In this document: positions 15,401-22,695 of the stretch, piece by piece
How the letters are laid out: every line of letters starts with the position of its first letter
Numbering within the stretch: the first letter of the stretch is position 1
NCBI GenBank assembly: GCA_035540955.1
Contig: DATLFP010000023.1
Span: 1-28,670, forward strand
Direction of reading: 5' to 3'
Length of the DNA: 28,670 nucleotides
Source of the DNA: DATLFP01 sp035540955
GTDB lineage: Bacteria > Actinomycetota > Acidimicrobiia > Acidimicrobiales > CADCSY01
Program-made: the position numbers and the translations under genes
Notes under the pieces: generated by a model
Told to the model about the DNA's origin: nothing
The model's database searches: none
The model's input: the letters and a program-made list of their open reading frames with translations, nothing else

Positions 15401-17166
15401 CCGGCCGGGTAGACCGGCGGCTCTTCGGCCGGCCACTCGCCGTTGCGGAACCGGCGTCCGCCGTAGGTCTCCACGTAGGTCCCGGGCTTGTCGGTCTCGG
15501 GGCTCACGTAGGCCGACGTCCAGTAGATCTCACGCGAGTCCTCGACCGCCGTGTGGTCACCGGCGCCCGGCGTGCCGTCGGGACCGTCGGCGAAGGACCA
15601 GTAGCCGAACGGGTAGTCGGGCGCGCCGCCGGGCGGGATGGTCGGCGCTCCGGCGGCGATTGCGTCCGGCGTGAGGTGCGGGCCGGCGGCCTGGATGAGG
15701 TTGAAGATCTGGTGGAGCCCGGTGTAGCCGCCGGCGGTTCCGTCGGGGATCGTCTGTCCGGTGATGTGCCGGTACAGCCGGCCCGGTTCGCTCGCCGGAC
15801 CGATGAGCTTTGGTGTCGCCCCCAGCTGGCTCATGCCGAACAGGTGACCGTCGACCTGGGTCTGGTCGTAGAGCTGCGCGAGGTTGTCGGTGTCCTGCAG
15901 GGCGACGCCGATCAGGAACCATTCGGGACGGTAGGCCTGCGACGACGCCGACTGGGTGAGGAAGATGACCGAGATGGGGTCGCAGGCGAGCACGATGGTG
16001 GTGGCGCCGTCGGCCTTGAACTGCACGATGCCGCGAGCCGCCTCATCGGGGAACCGGCTGACGTCGAGCGTGTAGTTGTACCGGGAGACGTTGGCGTCGC
16101 CGTGGCCCTGCCGGCGGGCCTCGCTCTCGGTGATGTTCACGCAGTGCTGGTACTCGTCGTTGTTCGGCACGTACGTGGCGAACTTCCGGGACTGGGTCTG
16201 CAGCAGCGGGTCGCCGGCCCACTGTGCGGGACGGTCGACGAGGCGCTTCGAGAGGTACTCGGCGACCTGGTAGGAGATGCGCTCGCACTCCATCGTCGTG
16301 GCCCACACGTACGGGTGCAGCGCGTCGTAGAACTTCTCGGGGAAGTAGGCGGCGCCGTTGAAGACCACCACGCCTCGCTGCGCCGCGCACTCGGCGAAGG
16401 GACCGCTCACCGCCGCGGCCGTCGTGCCGACGACGCCGAAGGCGTTGAGCTCGTTGGCGACGACGTCGGCGTCGAGGCACGCCTCTTCGCGACCCTTGCT
16501 CTGGGCCTCGGTGGTGCCGTTGCCGAACCGGCTCTGGTACTCGACCAGCTCGACCGTGCGGCCGTAGGTCTCGAAGTGCTCGTTGAAGTAGTCGAGGAAC
16601 GTCCGGAACACCATCTCGGTGTCCTCCTCCGACGCCGCCCCCGCCTGCTCGCCGACGGCCGCCACGGCCTGGCTGTTGGCGGTCTCGGGGAACGTGCGGA
16701 TCACGATGCGGATGCTCTCCGCGGTGACGCCCCGATGGGTGGCGCCGCCGTTGTCGCCCGACCACGCCGGCTGGCACGGATGGGCGTAGGACGAGATGGG
16801 GAGCTGGCGGACGCCGGGCTCGCACGGCAGGCCGCCCTTGGTGACCCCCGAGGCGCCGGCGGCCACGGCCTCGGTGCCGGAGCCCCCGGTCGCCCGCGAC
16901 GCCGGGCCCCCGCCGCCGGAGGCCCCGCCCGCGGTGACGGCCGGTCCGGCCCCGCCCGAGCCGGCAGCCGCGCCGCCGGAGGTCGCGACGGTGCCTCCCC
17001 CGGTCGAACCCACCACGGTGGTGGCGCCGGGCCCGGCCGCCACCGTCGATGCCGACGCCGGCCCGCCCGGCTCGTCGGTCGGGAAGAAGGTGGTGATCGC
17101 CACCCAGATGGTGGCCACGACCGCCAGCGGCCCGAACCGCAACGGGTCCTTTCGTGTCTCCTGCAC
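15397..17166 (-). CDS. membrane-anchored periplasmic-binding-protein-type substrate receptor (HAAT family)
   Basis: A 589-residue solute receptor. A hydrophobic N-terminal segment (about residues 11-28) acts as signal or anchor. No lipobox Cys is present, so it is not a lipoprotein. Residues about 32-110 are an 80-residue Gly/Ala/Ser/Thr/Pro linker, as expected for spanning a cell wall. A type-I periplasmic-binding fold occupies about 145-560 (GVTAESIRIVIRTFPETANS, FNEHFETYGRTVELVEYQSR, GVVGTTAAAVSGPFAECAAQRGVVVFNG, FKADGATTIVLACDPISVIFLTQSA). GTG at 17166 has GGAGGGGG a few nt upstream. It is first in the five-gene operon, and the 108-bp gap behind rimM is the likely promoter site, though I could not identify one. 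The ligand is not predictable from sequence alone. Confidence 0.9.
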   Translation of the reverse strand: MQETRKDPLRFGPLAVVATIWVAITTFFPTDEPGGPASASTVAAGPGATTVVGSTGGGTVATSGGAAAGSGGAGPAVTAGGASGGGGPASRATGGSGTEAVAAGASGVTKGGLPCEPGVRQLPISSYAHPCQPAWSGDNGGATHRGVTAESIRIVIRTFPETANSQAVAAVGEQAGAASEEDTEMVFRTFLDYFNEHFETYGRTVELVEYQSRFGNGTTEAQSKGREEACLDADVVANELNAFGVVGTTAAAVSGPFAECAAQRGVVVFNGAAYFPEKFYDALHPYVWATTMECERISYQVAEYLSKRLVDRPAQWAGDPLLQTQSRKFATYVPNNDEYQHCVNITESEARRQGHGDANVSRYNYTLDVSRFPDEAARGIVQFKADGATTIVLACDPISVIFLTQSASSQAYRPEWFLIGVALQDTDNLAQLYDQTQVDGHLFGMSQLGATPKLIGPASEPGRLYRHITGQTIPDGTAGGYTGLHQIFNLIQAAGPHLTPDAIAAGAPTIPPGGAPDYPFGYWSFADGPDGTPGAGDHTAVEDSREIYWTSAYVSPETDKPGTYVETYGGRRFRNGEWPAEEPPVYPAG

Positions 17167-17274
17167 TCGACCCCCTCCGCCGATGTGACGGTTGTCTCAA
17201 CAGACCTGACGGGGGTGGTGCGGGGTTCTTGCGGTGGTGGCGCCGATCGTCACACGACCGTTACAGGACCGCGC

Positions 17275-17718
17275 TCAGTCGAGCAGGCCCTCCGGTGCGT
17301 CGACGGTGAGCCGCCCCGGCTCGGTCGCGACCACGAAGGTGAGGGGGATCAGGCCGCCGCCGTCGAGCACGAGCAGGTCGGCGGCCGGGTTGTCCTCCAC
17401 GGCGGCGACGGTGCCGAGCACCCGGCCGTCACGGTCGAGCACGGTGGCCCCGATCAGCTCGTGGACCCACAGCGCGTCGGGGTCCTCGAGCGCCTCGGCC
17501 AACAGGACCGTGCCTCGCAGCGCCTCCGCCTCGCTGCGGGTCGTGCAGCCGTCGATCGTCACCAGCCACTGGTGCTGGTGGGGGCGGGAGGCGAGGACGG
17601 TCAGGGGCCCGCCGGCCGTGCTGAGCACGGTGCCGGGGGCGAGCCGCTCGGTCCGGTCGGTGGTGAGCACCACCACCACCTCGCCCTTGATGCCGTGGGG
17701 CTTGGTGATGCGGCCCAC
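17275..17718 (-). CDS. rimM: ribosome maturation factor RimM
   Basis: RimM (147 residues) binds ribosomal protein S19 and assists maturation of the 30S head. The N-terminal domain starts VGRITKPHGIKGEVVVVLTTD, and the PRC-barrel domain covers about residues 75-145 (LWVHELIGATVLDRDGRVLGTVAAVED, ADLLVLDGGGLIPL). GTG at 17718 is the only usual start in the frame near the N-terminus, but the preceding codons encode LLE, which commonly precedes VGR in relatives. A non-canonical earlier start is therefore possible, and the protein is slightly short (family about 165-180). It lies 28 nt after khpA. trmD, its normal downstream neighbour, is displaced by about 9 kb. Confidence 0.9.
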   Translation of the reverse strand: MGRITKPHGIKGEVVVVLTTDRTERLAPGTVLSTAGGPLTVLASRPHQHQWLVTIDGCTTRSEAEALRGTVLLAEALEDPDALWVHELIGATVLDRDGRVLGTVAAVEDNPAADLLVLDGGGLIPLTFVVATEPGRLTVDAPEGLLD

Positions 17719-17746
17719 CTCGAGGAGGGGCGCCCCGCTCGGGCCG

Positions 17747-18019
17747 CTAGTCGACGAAGTCGACGTCGACCTCCACGCCGTCGCGCACGGCGGCTGCCGC
17801 CACCACGGTGCGCACCGCCTGGGCGGTGCGGCCCCGGCGGCCGATGACCCGGCCCATGTCGTCGGGGGCCACGTTCACCCGCAGGACGTAGCCGCCGCGA
17901 CGGCCCTCCTCGGCCTCGATGCGCACGGCGTCGGGCTCGTCGACCAGCGAGCGCACGAGGTGCTCGCACACGTCGAGGGCGGTGACCGCCGGGGTGTCCT
18001 CGACGTCCGAGGAGCTCAC
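17747..18019 (-). CDS. khpA: KH-domain RNA-binding protein KhpA
   Basis: A 90-residue single-KH protein of the KhpA/YlqC family, the partner of KhpB in RNA binding in Gram-positives. The KH core reads YVLRVNVAPDDMGRVIGRRGRTAQAVRTVV and carries the diagnostic GRRG loop. GTG at 18019 overlaps the rpsP stop (GTGA), with AAGGG 6 nt upstream. The longer open frame to 18106 lies inside rpsP and was rejected. The rpsP-khpA-rimM order is conserved in Actinobacteria and Firmicutes. Confidence 0.93.
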   Translation of the reverse strand: MSSSDVEDTPAVTALDVCEHLVRSLVDEPDAVRIEAEEGRRGGYVLRVNVAPDDMGRVIGRRGRTAQAVRTVVAAAAVRDGVEVDVDFVD

Positions 18020-18279
18020 GACGTGCCCTTGAACTCGGCCCACGCGCCCGACGACTCGAGCAGCTTCTGGACCCGCTCGGTGGGCTGGGCGCCCTTGCGC
18101 AGCCACGCCAGCGCCTTCTCGTTGTCGATCTCGATGCCCGAGGGCTCCTTGCGGGGCTCGTAGAAGCCCACGATCTCGATGAACCGGCCGTCGCGCGGCG
18201 AGCGGCCGTCGGCGGCGACGACGCGGTAGGTCGGCTGCTTGGTCTTGCCCATCCGCATGAGGCGGAGCTTCACGGCCAT
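18016..18279 (-). CDS. rpsP: 30S ribosomal protein S16
   Basis: Ribosomal protein bS16 (87 residues), required for 30S assembly. The sequence MAVKLRLMRMGKTKQPTYRV, ADGRSPRDGRFIEIVGFYEP and ALAWLRKGAQPTERVQKLL is a full-length match to the family. ATG at 18279 lies 18 nt after the ffh stop, with GAGGA further upstream than usual. Translation is followed directly by khpA through a GTGA overlap. Confidence 0.97.
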   Translation of the reverse strand: MAVKLRLMRMGKTKQPTYRVVAADGRSPRDGRFIEIVGFYEPRKEPSGIEIDNEKALAWLRKGAQPTERVQKLLESSGAWAEFKGTS

Positions 18280-18297
18280 CTTCGGTGCACGTCCTCG

Positions 18298-19707
18298 CTA
18301 GTTGAGGCGGAGATCGTCCATCTCCGCCTGCATCGCCTGGAGCTGCTTGAGGTTCGGGAGCTTGCCCGGGCCCTTGCGGCCCTTCTTGCCCTTCTTGCCT
18401 CCGCCGAGCCCGGGGATGCGCTTCATCATCTTCGACATCTCTTTGAACTGCTTCTGCAGCTGGTTGACCTCGCCTACCGAGGTGCCGCTGCCGTTGGCGA
18501 TGCGCACGCGCCTCGATCCGTTGATGAGATCGGGGTTGATGCGCTCCGCCGGCGTCATCGACCGGATGATCGCCTCGATCCGTCCGAGCTCCTTCTCGCC
18601 CACATCGGCGTTCTTGAGCTCCTTCGGGACCCCCGGGAGCATACCGATGATGTTGTTCAGCGGACCCATCCGCTTCATCTGCTGGAGCTGCTCCAGCAGG
18701 TCCTCCATCGTGAACTGACCCTCGATGAGGGCGGTGGCCGCCTTCTGGGCGACCTCCTGGTCGTACTCCTGCTCGACCTTCTCGATCAGGGTGAGCATGT
18801 CGCCCATGCCCAGGATGCGGTCGGCCATCCGGTCGGGATGGAACTGCTCGAAGTCCTGGAGCTTCTCCCCCACCGAGGCGAAGGCGATGGGCTTGCCCAC
18901 CACCTCCTTGACGCTGAGGGCGGCGCCGCCCCGGGCGTCGCCGTCGAGCTTGGACAGGATGACCCCGTCGAGGGCGAGGGTGGCGTGGAACGCCTCGGCG
19001 ACGTTCACGGCGTCCTGGCCGGTCATGGCGTCGACGACGAGGAAGGTGTAGTCGGGGGAGGTGGCGGCGCTGATCTGGCGGACCTGCTCCATCAGCTCGG
19101 CGTCGATGGCGAGGCGGCCGGCGGTGTCGACGATCACGACGTCGCGGCCCTTGTCGCGGGCCTCCTCGATGCTCTGGCGGGCCACGGCCACCGGGTCGGC
19201 GCCGGGCTGACCCGACGCCGCGTCGTCGCTGAAGACCGGGACGTTCGCCTGCTGGCCGAGGACCCGCAGCTGCTCCACGGCGGCCGGGCGCTGGAGGTCG
19301 GCGCCGACCAGCAGCGGGTTGCGGCCCTGCTGGCGGAACCAGCGGGCCAGCTTGGCGCTGGCGGTGGTCTTGCCGGCGCCCTGCAGGCCGGCCATGAGGA
19401 CGACCGTCGGCGGCCGGCCGGCGTAGGTGATCTTGAGGGTCTCGCCGCCGAGGGTCTGCTTCAGCTCCTCGTGGACGATCTTGATGACCTGCTGGGCCGG
19501 GTTGAGGGCCTTGCTCAGGTCGGCGCCGACGGCCTGCTCGCGGATGCGGGCCACGAGGCCCTTGACCACGGTGAAGGCGACGTCCGCCTCGAGCAGCGCG
19601 AGGCGGATCTCCCGCAGGACCTCGTCGACGTCGTCCTCGCGCAGGCGCCCCTTCGTGCGCAGCCGCGAGAAGATCCCCTCGAAGCGGTCGGACAGGCTGT
19701 CGAACAT
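18298..19707 (-). CDS. ffh: signal recognition particle protein Ffh
   Basis: Ffh (469 residues), the SRP54-type GTPase that binds signal sequences and 4.5S RNA. The N domain (residues 1-90) is followed by the G domain, with G1 GLQGAGKTTASAKLA, DLQRPAAVEQL, DTAGRL, SKLDGDARGG and ASVGEKLQDFEQF. The methionine-rich M domain (about 300-469) includes GPLNNIIGMLPG, IIRSMTPAERINPDLINGSRRVRIANGSG (the RNA-binding helix-turn-helix) and a Lys/Gly-rich KKGKKGRKGPGK stretch. ATG at 19707 has GGAGG about 4 nt upstream. Its receptor gene ftsY lies about 0.8 kb upstream, separated by two small genes. No 4.5S RNA gene was recognised in the window. Confidence 0.97.
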   Translation of the reverse strand: MFDSLSDRFEGIFSRLRTKGRLREDDVDEVLREIRLALLEADVAFTVVKGLVARIREQAVGADLSKALNPAQQVIKIVHEELKQTLGGETLKITYAGRPPTVVLMAGLQGAGKTTASAKLARWFRQQGRNPLLVGADLQRPAAVEQLRVLGQQANVPVFSDDAASGQPGADPVAVARQSIEEARDKGRDVVIVDTAGRLAIDAELMEQVRQISAATSPDYTFLVVDAMTGQDAVNVAEAFHATLALDGVILSKLDGDARGGAALSVKEVVGKPIAFASVGEKLQDFEQFHPDRMADRILGMGDMLTLIEKVEQEYDQEVAQKAATALIEGQFTMEDLLEQLQQMKRMGPLNNIIGMLPGVPKELKNADVGEKELGRIEAIIRSMTPAERINPDLINGSRRVRIANGSGTSVGEVNQLQKQFKEMSKMMKRIPGLGGGKKGKKGRKGPGKLPNLKQLQAMQAEMDDLRLN

Positions 19708-19780
19708 GCGGCCTCCGAGGCTACCCGGGGTCGCAGGGGTGTCCCCTCGTCACGGGTCGCCGTCCCCCATCACGAACGTC

Positions 19781-19839
19781 ATCACGAACCTTGTCGCGCT
19801 GACCCGGGTCGGCCGGGCGAGCGCGACAACCTTCGTGAT
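19781..19839. repeat. imperfect 20-bp palindrome after the cupin gene, related to the one at 8245-8290
   Basis: The arm ATCACGAACCTTGTCGCGCT (19781-19800) pairs with AGCGCGACAACCTTCGTGAT (19820-19839) at 18 of 20 positions. The two mismatches are adjacent (CC facing CC). The 19-nt loop contains GACCCGGGTC, itself a palindrome. An extra copy of CATCACGAAC at 19768-19777 repeats the arm start at 19780-19789. The right arm ends on the first base of the cupin TGA. The 131-bp ffh/cupin gap is thus mostly this element, which may terminate cupin transcription. The shared core with the trmD palindrome is TTGT(G)CGCGCT. Confidence 0.8.
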
Positions 19840-20246
19840 CAGTGGCCGTGCTCGGCCTCGGCGGCGTCGGCCTCGGCCTTGGTGACGTGGACGGTGCCGT
19901 CGGGGTGCTCGGGAGGCGAGTACAGCGAGTAGAGCTTGAGGGGGCCGGTGCCGGTGTTGACCACGTTGTGCCACACGCCGGCGGGGATGATCACCGCCCA
20001 GTCGTCCTCGAGCACGTGGGTCTCGTCGACGACGTCCCGCGACCGGCCCATGGTCACCGTCGCCGACCCCTCCTCGACGCGGATGAACTGGTCGATCCCG
20101 TCGTGGGCCTCGAGGCCGATCTCCTCGCCGGCCGCCAGGTGCATGACCGTGAGCTGGGTGTGGGCGCCCGTGAACAGGACGGTGCGGAAGTTCTCGTTGC
20201 CGACCGTCGCCTTCTCGATGTCGGCCGACCAGCCCAGTCCAGCCAT
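19839..20246 (-). CDS. small cupin-domain protein
   Basis: A 135-residue single-domain cupin. The first motif reads MHLAAGEEIGLEAHDGIDQFIRVEEGSATVTMG, and the second IPAGVWHNVVNTGTGPLKLYSLYSPPEHPDGTVH. The metal-ligand positions His (EAHDG), Gln/Glu (DQF, VEEG) and His (VWHNV) are kept, so it probably binds a metal. The closing AEADAAEAEHGH is charged, with a His near the end. Such cupins may be isomerases, dioxygenases or sensors, and I cannot choose among them. ATG at 20246 has GAGGGAG 7 nt upstream and overlaps the previous stop by one base (TGATG). The longer frame to 20498 overlaps the upstream gene and is rejected. It lies in the ftsY-ffh interval. Confidence 0.85.
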   Translation of the reverse strand: MAGLGWSADIEKATVGNENFRTVLFTGAHTQLTVMHLAAGEEIGLEAHDGIDQFIRVEEGSATVTMGRSRDVVDETHVLEDDWAVIIPAGVWHNVVNTGTGPLKLYSLYSPPEHPDGTVHVTKAEADAAEAEHGH

Positions 20247-20527
20247 CAGCGCGCTCCCTCGCTGGTCACGCCCGCGAGATGCTCTCGACCGATCGGGGCC
20301 TCGGCGGGAACCGGGTCGTTGGCCATGTCCCCCTCGATCATCGCCCGGATCCGCTCCCGCAGCGCCGCCCCCGTCATGGGCGCGACGAGCAGCCCGACGG
20401 CGACGCCGAGGAAGAACACGAACACCCGCCGGTAGCCGAGCGCCCGCCCGGTCCGGTACCCGACCTTGGCCGATCCGGTGCCGACCTTCAGCGGCCACAC
20501 GATGGGGCGGGTCAGCAGCCAGATCAT
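20246..20527 (-). CDS. small membrane protein, YtxH-like, unknown function
   Basis: A 93-residue protein of unknown function. After an amphipathic N-terminus (MIWLLTRPIVWPLKVG) and a basic, aromatic stretch (AKVGYRTGRALGYRR) comes one hydrophobic segment at about residues 35-52 (VFVFFLGVAVGLLVAP). MTGAALRERIRAMIEGD then follows, resembling YtxH-type proteins, in which a membrane helix followed by LLxAPxSGxxxR precedes a soluble tail. ATG at 20527 was chosen as the first Met before the conserved part. Two GTG codons at 20533 and 20536 are alternatives, and none has a clear ribosome-binding site. It follows ftsY by 16 nt and precedes the cupin with a TGATG junction. Confidence 0.7.
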   Translation of the reverse strand: MIWLLTRPIVWPLKVGTGSAKVGYRTGRALGYRRVFVFFLGVAVGLLVAPMTGAALRERIRAMIEGDMANDPVPAEAPIGREHLAGVTSEGAR

Positions 20528-20543
20528 GCGCACCACGTCGTCG

Positions 20544-21680
20544 TCATGAGAACAACGCCTCCACGAACTCGTCGGGGTCGAAGTCGACCAGGTCGGCGGC
20601 CGTCTCGCCCAGCCCGACGAGCTTGACCGGCAGGCCCAGCTCCTCGGTGATGGCGAGCACGATGCCGCCCTTGGCCGAGCCGTCGAGCTTGGTGAGCACC
20701 ACGCCGGTGACATCGACGGCCTGCGTGAACTCCCGCGCCTGGGCCAGCCCGTTCTGCCCGGTGACGCCGTCGATGACGAGGAGCACCTCGGTGACCCGGC
20801 CCGGCTCCCGGTCGGCCACCCGGCGCACCTTCTTCAGCTCCTCCATGAGGTTCGTCTTCGTGTGCAGCCGCCCGGCGGTGTCGGCCAGCACGATGTCGGT
20901 GCCCCGCGCACCGGCGCGCTGCACGGCGTCGAAGATGACCGAGGACGGGTCGCCGCCCTCGGCGCCCCGCACGATGTCGGCCCCCGACCGCTCCGCCCAC
21001 GTCTCGAGCTGCTCGCCGGCGGCCGCCCGGAACGTGTCGCCGGCCGCCATGATCACGCTCCTGCCGTGCTCGTCGATCTGGCGCTTGGCGATCTTGCCGA
21101 TCGAGGTCGTCTTGCCGGCGCCGTTCACCCCGACCACCAACCACACGTTGGGCACGCCGGGTTCGAACCGCAGCGACCGGTCGTGCGCCGCCAGCCGCGC
21201 CTTGAGGTCGGCCTTGAGCTGGTCGAGCAGCGCCTCGGTGTCGGTGATGCCGGTCGCCTCCACCTCCTTGCGGAGGTCCTCGAGCACGGCGGTGGCGGTG
21301 GCGACGCCGACATCCGCGCGGATCAGCGCCTCCTCGAGCTCGTCCCAGGTCTCCTGGTCGACGCGTCCGCGCGAGCGGATCGAGCCGAGGTAGCCCGACA
21401 GCGCGCCGCGGGCCTTGGTGAGCCGCTCCCGGAAGCGGGGCCTCTCGAGGACCTCGGCCTCGACCGCGACCTCGACATCGACATCGGCGAGGGCCTCCTC
21501 GATCTCCTCGATCGTCTCGGGCTCGGGCGCGGGCTCGAGGACGGCGGCGGGCGCCTCGATGACCGGGCGCGGCGGCGGCTCGAGGACGGTGTCGCCATCG
21601 GGCCCGCGCCGGGCCACCACGAACGCCGCGGTGGCACCCGCCACGATCACGATCGCCAGCAGCAGGATCACGATCTCCAT
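20544..21680 (-). CDS. ftsY: signal recognition particle receptor FtsY
   Basis: FtsY (378 residues), the membrane-bound GTPase receptor for SRP. An N-terminal hydrophobic anchor (about residues 3-23) is followed by a Pro/Glu/Val-rich acidic region (about 30-85). The NG domain follows: SRGRVDQETWDELEEALIRADVG, G1 GVNGAGKTTSIGKIA, AGDTFRAAAGEQL, ADTAGRLHTKTNLMEEL, TKLDGSAKGGIVLAI and GLGETAADLVDFDPDEFVEALF. A transmembrane N-terminus in place of the long acidic A domain is typical of Actinobacteria. ATG at 21680 lacks a strong Shine-Dalgarno. Confidence 0.96.
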   Translation of the reverse strand: MEIVILLLAIVIVAGATAAFVVARRGPDGDTVLEPPPRPVIEAPAAVLEPAPEPETIEEIEEALADVDVEVAVEAEVLERPRFRERLTKARGALSGYLGSIRSRGRVDQETWDELEEALIRADVGVATATAVLEDLRKEVEATGITDTEALLDQLKADLKARLAAHDRSLRFEPGVPNVWLVVGVNGAGKTTSIGKIAKRQIDEHGRSVIMAAGDTFRAAAGEQLETWAERSGADIVRGAEGGDPSSVIFDAVQRAGARGTDIVLADTAGRLHTKTNLMEELKKVRRVADREPGRVTEVLLVIDGVTGQNGLAQAREFTQAVDVTGVVLTKLDGSAKGGIVLAITEELGLPVKLVGLGETAADLVDFDPDEFVEALFS

Positions 21681-21717
21681 GCGGTGCCGACCCTACCCCC
21701 GCCCCTGACGCCGCCGA

Positions 21718-22668
21718 TCAGGCGAGGAACGGGAGGGAGAGGAAGTAGACGGCCAGCAGCACGCCGCCCTTCAGCCGGGTGATGCGGGGCCCGGTGGCGA
21801 GGAAGATCGTGGCCAGCACGGCCACACCGACCATGAGCCCGGTGGCGGTGACCACGAGCGACGCGTCGGTGACGGCGGCGGGGGCGACGAGCGCGGTGAT
21901 GCCGCCGACGGCGAAGGAGTTGAACACGTTGCTCCCGAGGACGTTCCCGATCAGCAGCGACTCCTCGCCGCGGCGCACCGACTGGATGCCGGTCACCAGC
22001 TCGGGCAGCGACGTGCCGACGGCCACGAGCGTCAGCCCGATGAACCCGCCGGAGAGGCCGAGCGCCTCGGCGATGTCGGTGGCGCCGTGCACGAGCAGCT
22101 GGGCGCCGGCGAGGGTCCCGATCAGGCCGACGAGGCCGATGAGCAGCTCGCGGGGGATGCTGATCGCGCCCTCGACGTGCTCGAGCTCCTTGACCTCCTC
22201 GAGCAGCGCGACCGCCTCGCTCTCCCCCTCGCTCGCGCGGAGGATGAGCCAGAGGGCGACGCCGAGGCCGGCGGCGAGCACGACGCCCTCGGGCCGGGTG
22301 AGGCCGTTCTGGACGAGGACGGCGAAGACCACGGCGGCGAGGAGGGCGATGGGCGCCTCCCGCTTGAGCACCCGCGGCACCACCGCCGGCGGCACCAGCA
22401 GCGACGCGGCGCCGAGCACGAGGGTGAGGTTGGCCAGGTTCGACCCGACGATGTTGCCGATCGCGAGCTCGGGCTCACCCTGGCTGGACGCGAGCCCGGA
22501 CACCAGCATCTCCGGGAGGCTCGTGCCGAAGCCGATGAGGGCGGCGCCGATGACGATCGGGGGGACGTTGGCGGCATCGGCGATCCGCGCCGCGGCGACG
22601 ACGAACCGGTCGGCGGCCTTGACGAGGAGCGCCAGCCCGGCGACGACGAACAGCAGGTCGACCACCAC
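21718..22668 (-). CDS. calcium/sodium antiporter family (CaCA) membrane protein
   Basis: A 316-residue polytopic exchanger of the CaCA family (YrbG-like). The two inverted alpha repeats are clear: GFGTSLPEMLVSGLASSQGEPELAIGNIVGSNLANL in the first half and AVGTSLPELVTGIQSVRRGEESLLIGNVLGSNVFNS in the second. Both keep the GTSLPE ion-coordinating glutamate and the GNxxGSN motif. A short acidic cytoplasmic loop (about 150-175, EGESEAVALLEEVKELEHVEG) separates them; about ten membrane segments are expected. It probably exchanges Ca2+ for Na+ or H+, but the ion pair cannot be fixed from sequence. GTG at 22668 has no Shine-Dalgarno. It sits between smc and ftsY, which are often neighbours, 27 nt after smc. 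Confidence 0.9.
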   Translation of the reverse strand: MVVDLLFVVAGLALLVKAADRFVVAAARIADAANVPPIVIGAALIGFGTSLPEMLVSGLASSQGEPELAIGNIVGSNLANLTLVLGAASLLVPPAVVPRVLKREAPIALLAAVVFAVLVQNGLTRPEGVVLAAGLGVALWLILRASEGESEAVALLEEVKELEHVEGAISIPRELLIGLVGLIGTLAGAQLLVHGATDIAEALGLSGGFIGLTLVAVGTSLPELVTGIQSVRRGEESLLIGNVLGSNVFNSFAVGGITALVAPAAVTDASLVVTATGLMVGVAVLATIFLATGPRITRLKGGVLLAVYFLSLPFLA

Positions 22669-22695
22669 AGCCGGCGCACACTACGGCGTGGTGGG

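Noticed and set aside
17167..17274. Possible promoter with TTGAGA and short dyads upstream of the binding-protein gene
   Set aside because: A promoter is expected here, but the -35-like TTGAGA has no matching -10, and the GTTG/CAAC dyad arms are only 4 bp. Not specific enough to list.
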